Of a stretch of DNA of 55,640 nucleotides, positions 29,289 to 39,358 are shown piece after piece; positions within the stretch are counted from its first letter, which is position 1; each line of letters opens with the position of its first letter. The notes under the pieces were generated by a model. That model made no database searches and had not been told where the DNA came from. It worked only from the letters and a program-made list of their open reading frames with translations. The stretch is from Paratrimastix pyriformis (taxonomy: Eukaryota; Preaxostyla; Paratrimastigidae). The stretch spans positions 1-55,640 of the forward strand of contig JAPMOS010000198.1 of NCBI GenBank assembly GCA_027972325.1, written 5' to 3'. The position numbers and the translations under genes were made by a program.

Positions 29289-29720
29289 ACGAGGAAAACC
29301 CCGACGGGGACAACCTCAAGAAGGAGGAAAACCCCGCCGTCGGGGACAACCTCAAGAGGAGGAAAACCCCGCCGTCGGGGACAACCTCAAGAAGGAAAAC
29401 CCCGCCGTCGGGGACAACCTCAAGGGGCAGCGCTGGGCGACATCGGCTGGGTGGGGTATGGACATGATGGAGGAAAACCCCAAGAAGGGGACAACCTCAA
29501 GAAGGAGGAAAACCCCGGCGTCGGGGACAACCTCAAGGGGCATCGCTGGGCGCCATCGGCTGGGTGGGGGACGGACACGGAGGAGGAAAACCCCAAGGGG
29601 GACAACCTCAAGAAGGAGGAAAACCCCGCTGAAGGGGACAACCTCAAGAAGGAGGAAAACCCCGCTGAAGGGGACAACCTCATGAGGGAAGGAGCAGAGG
29701 AGAACCCCGACTTTGGGGAA
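29289..29720 (+). repeat. Tandem repeats coding GDNLKKEENPA units, each with a CCCC...GGGG hairpin
   Basis: About ten imperfect units of 30-40 bases built from GGGGACAACCTCAAGAAGGAGGAAAACCCC pieces. One frame reads EENPAVGDNLKK repeatedly. Two spacer units (GCTGGGCGACATCGGCTGGG-like) interrupt the array. Within each unit, CCCC, a 2-7-base loop and GGGG can pair; the loop varies while the stem is kept. Confidence 0.75.
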
Positions 29721-29941
29721 AACCTTGATGGTGGGATGGAGGACCATGCCGGGGATGGGAATGCGTCACAGGCTGGCGACATCGGGGCATACTACTTTGG
29801 CTCAGGTGGCTGGGGCTGGCTTCCTTTTGCTTACGGTCTGTGCGAATGTTTTCCTTGTTGCTGTTTGCCTTGTAGACTCCTTTGAGTTTCGGCAGTGCTC
29901 TTGGGACAGGGAGGTTTGGAAAGGGAGACTGGCTCGGATAT

Positions 29942-30960
29942 CATGGATGCGAGTGATAATGTACGCTTGGGGGACTTGGAAGGTTTAGCATGCCAGGCCA
30001 ATTGGAATTTTATTGTTGACCGATTAAAGAGATGGGTGGGGATGAAGGAGGGGTGGAAAAGGGGGTGGGCTGACATTGACTTGGCTGAATTTTTGAAAAA
30101 GCTGGTTGGGTTGGTTGAGTTTTATTGTAATGACGATGACATCGGTAAAAAGATTGGAGGCGGTGGGGAGCAGGATTGCTATGGAGGTGGAAATGGAGTG
30201 GGGAGGGTGATGGAGAGCTGGAGGATGGTAATGGGGCGGAATGTATAGAGGAATAGTTAATGTCACTGGCCACCGGTGCTGGATCAGCACGGCCCTCCAG
30301 GTGGTTGAGGCGGCTGGGGGTGGGTGAGTTGTACGAGATATTGGGAGGTCATGGGACCCCGGAGTGGGAAGATGGGGTGTGGAGGAGGGAACCAGGGGTT
30401 TGGACGAAGGGCAGGATGGGGAAGCGGAGGAGGCCCTCGTTGAATTGTTGCGGAGGTCTGGGATCGCGGCAAAGGTAACTGTGGAAGTAGAGGACACATG
30501 TCAGGAGTGTGAGCTTATGAGCAGCGGAACGGAGAGAGAGAAGCGATCTAACGGTGAGATTGGAGCGGGATTTCGAGAAAATGAGTGACGCTGTGGGAAG
30601 GGTGATCCTTTCAAATCAGAGGATACGAAAAAGGTGCCCTGGGTGTGGGGTGGATCGTTGGCATGCGAGGGAGGAGCGGGTGGTGGGAACAGAGGGTGTT
30701 ATGGTCGTCCAAGTGACGCGGGGTAGGGTTGATAAGAGGCAATGGAGGGTCCAGCCGGATGTGGTGGAAATGGGCGGTAAGGTGTACCACATGGTAGCGG
30801 TGGCGGAGTTTTGTGGGAGAAGGGGGTGGGCGACACTGGGTGGCGGTCAAAAGATTGGAGACCAATGGTGGAGGTTTAATGACAGCAGGGTCGGAGAAGT
30901 TGGGGAAGAGGAAGCAGGTCATGGAGATGTGTTCCTGTATGTGGAGGGGCAGGAAAAGGC
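29942..30960 (+). pseudogene. LINE-B C19-protease-like domain (broken)
   Basis: A Lys/Trp-rich lead from MDASDNVRL precedes the Cys box TGHRCWISTALQVVEA (Cys codon 30277-30279), nearly the same as in LINE-C. Next are CPGCGVDRWHAREERV (zinc-ribbon half), GGRHWVAVKR (His codon 30834-30836) and, one frame over, QWWRFNDSRV and HGDVFLYV. The shift between the His segment and the Asn/Asp segment comes from a single missing base compared with LINE-C. The catalytic-type residues are all represented, so the domain was intact in the ancestor. Confidence 0.6.
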
Positions 30961-31044
30961 TTCGAAGATGAGGAAGTCGGCCCTGGGTCCGGCGTTCGGA
31001 GGTGTGAAGATGCAGATGGGAGGTGGGAAGGCTGGGGAGCGGGG

Positions 31045-32340
31045 ATGGGCCGGGGCGGAGCAGTGCATGGGGGTGGGTGTGGGAAGCCTATCTGCAGTGG
31101 GGATAGTTACCCGGAAGTCAGGGTGCCTGCGGGGGAGGGGAAGGGAGTGAAGGCGCGGAGAAGGAAGGGGAAAAGGGATGCGCAGAGGAAGAAGAGGCAA
31201 AAAGCGAAAATGCTGGATATTGAGCGGGTGTATGATGAGAAGGCGGAGGCGGAAGAATTTTGTGGGGTGGAAAAGTGGTGCTGCGAAAAAAAGGAGGCTA
31301 ACTTGAGGGCGGGGTTGCCGGGGAAAGAGGAGGATCGGGTGAGGGTGGTCGGATGGAATGTGCGGGGGCTGGGCTCGGAATGGAAAAAGAAAAATGTAGA
31401 AGATTTGCTAAAGGTGGGTCGAACGGACATAGCGCTCTTGCAGGAGACGAAAGGAACGAGGGACAACAAGGAGTTTTTGCAGGAAAAATGGATGAAGGGG
31501 TGGTGCTGGAGGAGCTCAGTGGCGGAGGAGTCTGTTAAGAGGCACCCGAGAGGGGGGGTGATGATTGGGTATAGAAAAACATTGCAAGTGGCAGTGCGAA
31601 AGATTACGGAGGTGATTCCTGGTTATCTCATGTTTATGGACTGGACGGAGGGGAAGAATCAGATGAGACTCATCAACATGTATTTTCCTACTGGAGACGG
31701 AGAGGCGAACGTGAGGGTAAGGAGTGTGATCTTGGAGCGGTTGGAGGAGTGTGTGGCGGGGGGGGCGTCGGATGGGAGAGGAGTCGTGGTGTACACAGAT
31801 GCGAACGGATGGGCTAAGGAAGGAGGGGAGCAAGAGAAACTGGGATTGTATGATGTGGCGAAGATGGTTGGGAAGGCGGGGGAGATAACTTTTATCCGGA
31901 GCCGGAAGGGTGGGACGGTGGCGAAAGAGGAAGAGCATGAAGGGAAGGGGAGGGCCCGGTTGGATTTGTGTCTGTCGACGCAGGGGACAATGGGGAGGGT
32001 GCTGGACAATTTGTTTGTTTGGCGGAATGATGAGATTCAGTGGCAGGCGGTCACGGATCACCACATGATTGTAACGGATCTCCGAAACATGGCGCCTTCT
32101 GCGGTGAAAATGGCTCGGAGGAAGGTGGCCATCTGCCCTTCCCGGACGGAGGTGGAGGCACTGTTGCGGGACAAGAAGAAGGAGGAGTATGATGTTATGG
32201 TTGGGAAAATGGAAAAGTACCGTGGGAAGGTTGCGCAAATGTTGCGAGAGGCAGCTGTGAAGGGGGAGGAGCCATCATTTGAACAGATGAGTGAGTTTCT
32301 TCGGGTAACAGCTGGCTGCGTTTTGGCTATAGGGATGTGA
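31045..32340 (+). CDS. LINE-B AP-endonuclease domain
   Basis: A 431-residue open frame. It starts in a basic linker (KRDAQRKKRQKAKML). The endonuclease follows: VVGWNVRGLGSEW, ALLQETKGT, NMYFPTGDGE, VVVYTDANGWAKE and VTDHHMIVTD. All motif residues of an APE-type LINE endonuclease are present in one frame, making this the best copy of the domain in the window. A charged helical linker toward the RT follows. Confidence 0.85.
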   Translation: MGRGGAVHGGGCGKPICSGDSYPEVRVPAGEGKGVKARRRKGKRDAQRKKRQKAKMLDIERVYDEKAEAEEFCGVEKWCCEKKEANLRAGLPGKEEDRVRVVGWNVRGLGSEWKKKNVEDLLKVGRTDIALLQETKGTRDNKEFLQEKWMKGWCWRSSVAEESVKRHPRGGVMIGYRKTLQVAVRKITEVIPGYLMFMDWTEGKNQMRLINMYFPTGDGEANVRVRSVILERLEECVAGGASDGRGVVVYTDANGWAKEGGEQEKLGLYDVAKMVGKAGEITFIRSRKGGTVAKEEEHEGKGRARLDLCLSTQGTMGRVLDNLFVWRNDEIQWQAVTDHHMIVTDLRNMAPSAVKMARRKVAICPSRTEVEALLRDKKKEEYDVMVGKMEKYRGKVAQMLREAAVKGEEPSFEQMSEFLRVTAGCVLAIGM

Positions 32341-32521
32341 TGAATACGGATCGAGATTTTGAGCCTTTCAGGATAAAGAAATTGAGGAGGAGAGCGCTGG
32401 CGGAGGAGGACTTGAGTAAGAGGAAGGAGATGTTGAAACAGTTGGCGAAGATGAGGTCGGTGCATTATGGTAAGAGAGATAGGGCATTGGAGGAAAGCGC
32501 AAGCGTATCTATAAGGGTATC

Positions 32522-34715
32522 ATGACGGATGGCGCGGCGCCAATTACAACCTACGTGACTCGAAATGCGGAGGGGAAGATGGACAGGGTGGTGTCGGACC
32601 CGGCGGAGGTTAAGAGGGGATGGTGGGGATTCATGGCGGGGCTTGCAAAAAGGAAGCTGCCGGTGGGGGACGGGGGGCAAAGACTGAAGGAGGTAACGGG
32701 AGGCGTGGGTGGAAGGGTAATTATGGCCCCTCTGACGACGCATGATATCCAGACAATACTGGGGGCGTTGCCGGACGGGAAAGCAGCTGGCCCGGATGGA
32801 GTGACGGCGGAGATGGTCCATGCTTGTCAGGACGAAATTAAGGAGTGGTTGGGGAGGCGATACAACGAGATGTTGGAGAAGTCTGAGGTTCCTGAGGAGC
32901 TGAAACTCAGCTCGGTCTATATGGCAACCAAATCGCAGACGGAGCATCCGGGGATCCGGCCGGCAGAAGGCCTATAACTTTAATACAGGTTTTTTTGAAA
33001 GGACTGCAGGTAGTGATTGCCTCGAGATTTCAAGACTGGTGCGTTGAAAAAGGGGTATTCGGGGCGGAGCAGTTTGGTTTCCTGAGGGATCGGAGGATTG
33101 AGACGCCTATTGCCGAGATTTTGGGGGTGTTGACGGACTCGAAGATTATGGGAGGTAAGGAGTTCCACATGTGCGCGCTAGATATAAGAAAGGCCTATGA
33201 TACAGTTGACATGGAGGCGCTCAGGAGGGGGTTGAGAAGGATGGGGTGGAAGAGGAATTTGTCAGGTATGTGGACAGCTTGTATGAGGGGAGAAAGGCGC
33301 GGGTGATCACGGGGTACGGGTTGACGGATAGCTATGACATTGAGAGAGGAATTAGTCAAGGGGACCCGTTGTCCTGCCTGCTGTTTATCTCCTTCATGGA
33401 GGGAGTCTTGGCGGAGGTGAGACGACAGGAGGGGCTATATTCTGGATAGCGGCAGGAAGGTAAAGGTGTTGGCATTTGCGGACGATATTATGTTGGTGAC
33501 GAGAACAAGGGAACAGATGGTCCGCTTGGTGAATACGGTAAGGCGGAAAGTGGAAGAGGCTGGTATGGAGCTGTCGTGGAGCAAGTGTGACTACCTGTGT
33601 GGCGGGGTGAAGGGGAAGACGGACTTGGATCTGGGAGAGGGTCGGAAGATCAGAGTGCAGCAAAGGGTGGAGCAATTCGGTATCTTGGGATATGGATAGA
33701 TGAGGAGATGAACATGAAGGTCAACACGGAGAAGGTGATCCAGAAAATGTGTGGGCGACTGCACAGGCTCATGGACAAGAAGGTCCCTCCGAGGTTGATG
33801 GTGCAAATGATTAATGAGTGTGTCTCGACTTGCCTACAATACACGGCGAGGCAGTGCCCAATGCCGACAAGGGACTTGGAAACACTGAAGCAGAGATATG
33901 CGAGGGTGTTCAGGGAAATCGGAGGTTGTATTGGGAAATGCGACCCGGCAGAGGTGCTGTTCTTTCCGGAGGAGGAAGGGGGTATGGGGCTGAAGGACCC
34001 GATTGATGTCCATGATATGATGGTGATGACACAAATTCTGGGGAGGATGGCGGACGAGCAGGGGTGTGGAGTGGTGCTGAGGGAGGAGATCGTGCTGCTG
34101 CAGAAATTGTGGACGACGCGTGAGCCGCTGTTGGATGATGCAGGGAAGTGGGTGAAGATGCACGGGCAGGAGAAGATGCCGGGGGTGGTGATTGGGGCGT
34201 TGCAGGTGATGCACAGGAGAGACATGGCGATCCTGAGGGACGGTGAGAAACTGAAGGAGGAAGTGAAGTACGGCATGCCGACGACACTGGAAGAGATGGC
34301 GGAGCCCTGCAAGATAACAAAGAAGCACAGACAGACCCTCATGAAAAGGAAGATTCGGAGTGTGGCGGACCTCATCATAGGGGGAAGATTTCATTGGAAA
34401 GGGGTGATGCCGCAGTATGTGGAGACGATCAAAAAGCGGGTGTGTCTGTATGGTAACAGGGTGAGTCCGGACTATCTGCAATTGGCGAGGCGGATTCGGG
34501 AGGAGGAGTCGGCGGAGGAGGGGCGGAAAAGTGGAGGGAAGGAAAAGGAGGAAGGCAATGCAGATAAGAAGGAAGGAGTGAGGGGAGTCGGGGTTGGGGC
34601 GGTCGGGGGGAAAAACCAAGAGTCAAGAGGCAAAGTTGCAGTGCGTCGGGGGAAGGTGGCAGTGGTGAAACGGAGGAAACATGGGAGGGAGGATGGGGTG
34701 GGAAAGGGGGAGTAA
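32522..34715 (+). CDS. LINE-B reverse transcriptase (frameshifted) and thumb
   Basis: Motifs in order: GKAAGPDGVTAEM, ITLIQVFLKGLQ, AEQFGFLRDRRIETPI, LDIRKAYDTVDM, GISQGDPLSCLLF and LAFADDIMLVT (FADD 33475-33486). A long thumb and linker frame is open from 33597 to 34715 (YLGIWIDEEMNMK, LFFPEEEGGMGLKDP). At least four small frame changes lie before the palm end. About 85% similar to LINE-C by eye. Confidence 0.85.
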
Positions 34716-34899
34716 GGAAGGAGCGAGAAAGAAGATGGGGAGGAGGGGGTCGGATGCAGATTGAGGCGAGCGAGAAGAGGAGGGCGGAAGGGTGGAGGGA
34801 GGGGGAACAAGATGGGGAGGGCGAGGGCTGGTGAGTGGGACGAGGTATTGTGGAAAAGGCGGGAGGAGTTGATGGCGGAGTGTGATGAGGTGGAAGTAA

Positions 34900-35520
34900 G
34901 AGTGGTGGAGCCAGAGGCGGAATGGAGGTTGTTTTATACTGATGGGAGTGCGACAAGAAGCCGGAAGGAAAGACGGGCGGCGTTCGCGGTGATTGAGAGA
35001 TTAAAATGGGGCGCTGGCGGTGAGAGCGGGGAGGAGGTGTTCGGGTCGGGGGCAGACTAACAATGAAGCGGAGTTGGAGGCTATTCTGGAGGCTATTCGG
35101 ATTGGACAGGATGCGAATGTGGAAGTGAGAACGGACAGTAAAGTGGCAAGGGGTGGGTTGAGGGACTGATAAAGGGTTGGTGGAAACCAACGGATCTGAT
35201 AGAATCGAAGGCGGAGGGACTGCTGCGGAGGGCAGCGGATTGTGAAGGAGCATCGTGGAGAGATACGACTGGTCTGGGTTAAGGGACATCAGGAAACTAG
35301 TGCGTCGCTGGATGCGGAGGGGAACAGATTGGCAGACAAGATTGCGGGACGGAGCATAAAGATGGAGCCGAGCGTGGTGCCCGAAGAGAAAGGATGGGGA
35401 TTCAAGCTGGTGCGGAGAAGTGACGGGAAGGAGGTGGAGACAGACTTCAGAGAGGTGATGAAGGAATGGGGGAGGAAAAGTCGCATGTGGAGGGCGGCTC
35501 GTAAAAGAAAAACGAGATTG
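34900..35520 (+). pseudogene. LINE-B RNase H (frameshifted)
   Basis: WRLFYTDGSATRSRKERRA gives the first Asp. The NNEAELEAI segment and the TDSK block lie in other frames. IRLVWVKGHQETSASLDAEG and NRLADKIAG give the His/Asp end. The order and spacing are those of RNase H type I in LINE ORF2. Confidence 0.75.
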
Positions 35521-35522
35521 TG

Positions 35523-36960
35523 TTGATTAACGCAGAGAGTCGCAACGGAGGGATCAACGTGCAAACGATGAGGTGTGAGATGTCAGGGAAGCTGGCGATG
35601 ATGGCAATCCTGCAGCGGTATATCACGGCCAACATCCGGTTCTACATCAACGGGGAGGGGGGATGGGAAGTGTTGGTGTGGGGTGAGGGACCACATGAAC
35701 CACTTGGTGTTTGAGTGCCCAGGGATGGCGGGATGTGTGGGGAGAGATGGAAAGGGGCGGATGCGGTGAAGCTAATTGAGTGGTTGGACAAGGCGGAGGG
35801 AGCTGAAGACCCGGACCAGCTGCTCGAGGAGAAGTGGGTGGAGCCGATGGGCGAGTGTGTGAAGATAAGGGGCAGGCAGATCACGAAGGTGAGGCTATGG
35901 CAATTGATGGAGAGGTCCCGGGGAGATGGTTTCGGGCGAGAACATGGGACAGTTTTGGGAAAGGTTCTCGACAGAGGTGGCTGAGATGTGTGACCGATAT
36001 GAGGAAGGGAAAAGCACGACAGTAAAGGAGGGCGGACGCATATGAGTACGCTGAGGAACCAATGGACGACTCCCCACACTATATCTTCGTTGCTGAGGCA
36101 GGCGGGAAGCCTAACGGTGATGGCGTTTTCGCACCCAGGGAATGCGGATCTCAGTTTCCCAGAGTATAGAACGCCGAGTAAGGAAGACTGGTTCCTGGGA
36201 GGTTCGGTGGATGGGTACGGGCTATTTAAGGAGAATCGGGACTTGTTGATTTATGCGAATCCGGAATATAACCCCAGGAGGAGATGGATCGGTTTTTCCG
36301 AGCAATTGGAGAGTGGGCGGAGAGCCCGATTGGTAGAGGAGGGAAAGAGCGTTTAGATGCATTGTTATTGTGCCGTACGGGGAAGGGAAAGCGAACAGAA
36401 TCCAGCCGGGGAGTGAGCCGAAGCACGGTGTGAGCTTGGCGATCAAGGGGGACATTCAGATGCGTGAGCTTTTCATCATCCAGGAGGGTGGGTTTTGCCT
36501 TTTGGGAGCCGAGTTTCTGGCGCACCGGGAGGAAAGTGGTGGGGAAGGCGCGGTTTGATGTGGGGATTCTGATGTTTGAGAATGGGCGGGCTAGGAGAGA
36601 TTCCCGATGGATCCAGCCCGTTGTGGGCTTTGGAGGCGATGTTGAGGAAGGAGGCCGGGAGTTGCATGGTGCAGGTCAAACTATGAGGGCCGCCCGAGAG
36701 ATGGGGAAGCGCTTTACAACTGGAGGGGGATATCGGAGGCGGTGGTGACGAAGGTGATGAGGAGGTTGAGAGCGAAGTGCGGTGTTAAGATGGAATACGC
36801 GAATGCATGTAGACTGGCAGCGGAAATGGGAATTGTGGATGAAGACACTCAAAAGGAGGTGGGAAGCGAGCTGGCAGGAATCAGGAAAACGATGCTCATA
36901 GCGATTCAGCAAAGGAAGAAGTGCGAAAAATTTGAGGCAGGAATGAAAGAAGAGCTGTAG
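35523..36960 (+). pseudogene. LINE-B zinc knuckle and Dam-like methyltransferase domain (frameshifted)
   Basis: Colinear with 3547-5013 of LINE-C. It has MRCEMSGKLAMMAILQRYIT, the knuckle across frames, NQWTTPHTISSLLRQAG, HPGNADLSFPEY, LLIYANPEYN (NPEY at 36258-36269), then a VPYGEGKANR strand, and the tail KCGVKMEYANACRLAAEMG. The stop at 36958-36960 is in the same place as in LINE-C. Several frame changes, especially after NPEY. Confidence 0.6.
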
Positions 36961-37147
36961 TCCGGAAGTCGGCGGAGACCGCCCTGGAGGGACGGTAGCC
37001 GACCCATGAACTCCCTGGGGTGCTCTTTCTGCAGGACTTGTCCTGCGGGAAGGCGGCCCGGGGATCATGTCACCCGCGGGCTTCGGCCCGATTCCGGACT
37101 CGGCGCAAGCCGGGAAGTATCACACACACACACACACACACACACAC
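36961..37147 (+). other. LINE-B 3' UTR and (CA)n tail
   Basis: About 160 bases of GC-rich UTR with pairs such as GGCGGAGACCGCC and CCCGCGGGCTTCGGCCCG, then GGGAAGTATC and (CA)n. It aligns with the LINE-C 3' UTR through most of its length, including the hairpin pieces. Confidence 0.75.
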
Positions 37148-37154
37148 GGGATCG

Positions 37155-39019
37155 AGTTGGCGGGAGGGGCCGACGTGGAAATTCATACTGATAGCAAATA
37201 TGCACAAGGCTGGGTCGGGCGATTCATTCGAGCGAAGGAGGCGAAGACGGCTGTCCCAAGGGGGGAACTGATTGGGAAAAATACCTGGTCGATGTTGGAA
37301 AGGGTGCAACAGGAAGTGATAGAGTATCCAGGGAAATTACAATATTATGGGTGAAGGGCACCAAGGGACGGGGACCCGAAGAACTGGGATGCAATTGGGA
37401 ACGGGATGGCGGACAAGGAGGCAAAAAGGGATCTGAGAAGCCAGTGGTGGCACTGACCGAGGTGAAGGCGGGTATCTGGCTGGAAACTGATAGCGGGAGG
37501 GTGGAGTCGAGCTATAAACAATTTATAAAGGAGAGGCAGATGCAGCTGAGGATGAGTCGTGCCGAGGCAAAGCCGAAGAATGCCATGATGCTGATACAGA
37601 GGAGCTCCAGGAATGTGGATAAGAATCGAGAGAGGCTGGTTCGGCTGACCAACTTGAGGGGATATTATTCGGCAATGACGCAGAGGTTCATGACGGAGAA
37701 TGTGAGGGCGGAAATACGAGCACACAAGGGAGAGTTGAAAGACGAGGAGGAAAAAGGAAGGCGAAGAAATGCCCCTGTGTGGAATGAAAGACTCTTTCAG
37801 ACACATGATCTTGGTGTGCCCACAGATGAGGGCTGCCCGGGAAAGAGGTTCAAGAAACTACAGGCAGCGGAGAAGGAAGCACTTGATAGGTGGTTGAAAG
37901 AGGAGGATGATATAGCCAGGATGAAGGAGGCACAGAAAGTCCAGGAAGAGGCAGAGGAAGTGCAAGCATTGCGAGCAATGATAGCGGTGCAGCAAGAAGA
38001 TGGACTGATTGCTTTCCGAGGGAAAACGATGGAGAGGGAGGTATTCTGGAAGACGTTTCGGAGGTATCGGCAAAGCGTGATGAGGAAGGGGAAAAGTTGG
38101 GCGGAGATGACAGCGGGATTTGTGGAGGAAGCAGTGAGGCTCCATGAGCGATACACGCAGGGAACGGTACTTGGCGGACAGAGGGTTGTGAAAGATGAGA
38201 ATGCATGGGCCACGCCACATCAATGGAGTACTGTCATGGCAGATGCTTTCGGGCTGTGTACAATGCTGTTCTGTCATCCTGGGAATGTGGACCCGACGTA
38301 CGAGGAATACTGCACACCAGCAGAGGAGGATAGGGTGTTTGGAGCAAGATTTGATGGATTTGAGAGAGGAAATGAGGATAGCGAGCTCTTGGCATTTGCG
38401 AACCCAGAATATGAACAAGCGGCAATGGATCAGCTCTTTCGGAAAATCGCGGAAAGAGTGAAGAACCCGAGAGCCATGAGGTGCGTGATGGTTATTCCGT
38501 ACGGACCTGGAATGCCGAACAGAGATGGAATCGGGAGCGGGCTGGATATTATCCGCAAGACGATCACAATGGAAAAGGTCGACGCAATGGTCAGGGAGAT
38601 TGCGGTGTTTGAAGCGGGGACATTCCAATTCTGGCGGGCGAATTTCTGGAAGGACGGAATTATAGGTGCTGGTAATGCTCCTTGGCCTGTGGGAATTATC
38701 ATGGTGGAGAATGCCGCTTGTAGAGAAAAGTATCCGGTGGATGGAGAGGCCTACGCAAGAATGAAGGAAATGATGACAAGACAAGCAGGGGTGCAGGGGG
38801 TTCATTTTGGAGACGTGGGCAAAACTGAAGATTGCTGTGCTATGATGGCAAGGGAAGTTCGGAAGAAAGTGTCAAGGAGACTCGAGTGTCTCTGTAACCC
38901 GAGAACTTATCACAAAGGTGAATGCGAGTTGGCGGCTGAGATGGGAATTCTGGATGTTTGGACAGAAAGAGAATGGAAGAAGGCAATGATTAGTGTGAAG
39001 AACTGGGGAGAAACTTTTC
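37155..39019 (+). CDS. LINE-A ORF2 part 3: RNase H end, zinc knuckle, Dam-like methyltransferase domain
   Basis: Directly after LINE-B the RNase H resumes (GGADVEIHTDSKYAQGW). From 37351 a long frame is open to beyond the element end. The zinc-knuckle residues (CGMKDS...H....C) lie in another frame near 37770, so local shifts cancel. The methyltransferase-like part reads WATPHQWSTVMADAFG, HPGNVD, LLAFANPEYEQAAMDQLF (NPEY 38401-38412), RCVMVIPYGPG, TFQFWRANFW and GNAPWPVGIIMVEN. It is only distantly similar to LINE-B and LINE-C yet keeps the same anchor residues, which argues for past selection on this domain. Confidence 0.65.
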
Positions 39020-39230
39020 AGATTGCCCGAGAGATGAGACCAATCCCCCCTGAGGGGGACAGAACCCACCGGAAGGGGGAGGGAGGTCGTGGGCTGAGAG
39101 GGCGTTGGGCCCGCCAGAGGGCGGGCAAGCGCCGGGCGACTGGAGCATTAAGCTCTGGTCTGCCAATTGGAGCCTGCACCTGCTCGGTAATTTCGGTTGC
39201 CGGGGTGGGTTTGTATAAAAAAAAAAAAAA
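39020..39230 (+). other. LINE-A 3' end and poly(A) tail
   Basis: GC-rich with inverted pieces (CCCCCTGAGGGGG and GGGCCCGCCAGAGGGCGGGC), followed by TTGTAT and 15 A. The upstream frame has no stop before the tail. Poly(A) sets LINE-A apart from the (CA)n-tailed LINE-B and LINE-C. Confidence 0.75.
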
Positions 39231-39357
39231 AGGAACCCCATGGCGCGAAATCCACGAGAGGAGTCCCAAGACTGCTGACTGAGCGGTGGCATCAGGAAAA
39301 GCAAAGACCTCGGTCAGGCGAGACCAGCGGTCAACAACAGTAAGAGCATACACGGAT
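39231..39357 (-). mobile_element. Ty3/gypsy fossil, far flank of the LINE-A insertion
   Basis: On the minus strand, ALTVVDRWSRLTEVFAFPD is the first part of a gypsy integrase core. It belongs to the same fossil as 1921-2878, displaced by LINE-A. The fossil's remaining parts are not in the window on this side because element Z and then the Polinton follow. Confidence 0.8.
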
Positions 39358-39358
39358 C

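Larger units (their letters stand above)
26805..37147 (+). mobile_element. LINE-B, near full-length non-LTR retrotransposon
   Basis: A 10.3-kb insertion in the LINE-A RNase H with a 7-bp duplication, GGGATCG (26798-26804 and 37148-37154). It starts GCTCCCCCGGTCC and ends GGGAAGTATC plus (CA)n at 37121-37147. Same family as LINE-C. It contains ORF1, an unexplained 1.5-kb stretch with tandem repeats, and an ORF2 with C19-like, endonuclease, RT, RNase H, zinc knuckle and methyltransferase-like parts, broken by many small indels. Confidence 0.83.
2879..39230 (+). mobile_element. LINE-A, host of the nested insertions
   Basis: A non-LTR retrotransposon whose own segments are 2879-3368, 14572-14777, 16266-16825, 18279-18535, 20025-22136, 23624-26804 and 37155-39230, about 8.9 kb in total. 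It begins TCCCCGGCATAAG, ends in 15 A, and has a 12-bp target-site duplication. Each internal junction is explained by an insertion with its own duplication: LINE-C (GCTGGGGAAG), Y1 (CCGCCCCTCC), X2 (GCTTCGAGCCA), Y2 (GGAGGCGGCAAG), Y3 (GCTCGAGAGATG) and LINE-B (GGGATCG). When the insertions are mentally removed, the reading frame continues across every junction that I followed. Confidence 0.85.

Noticed and set aside
29289-29720. CRISPR-like array
   Set aside because: Units are contiguous without unique spacers, lie within a coding LINE, and the context is eukaryotic.
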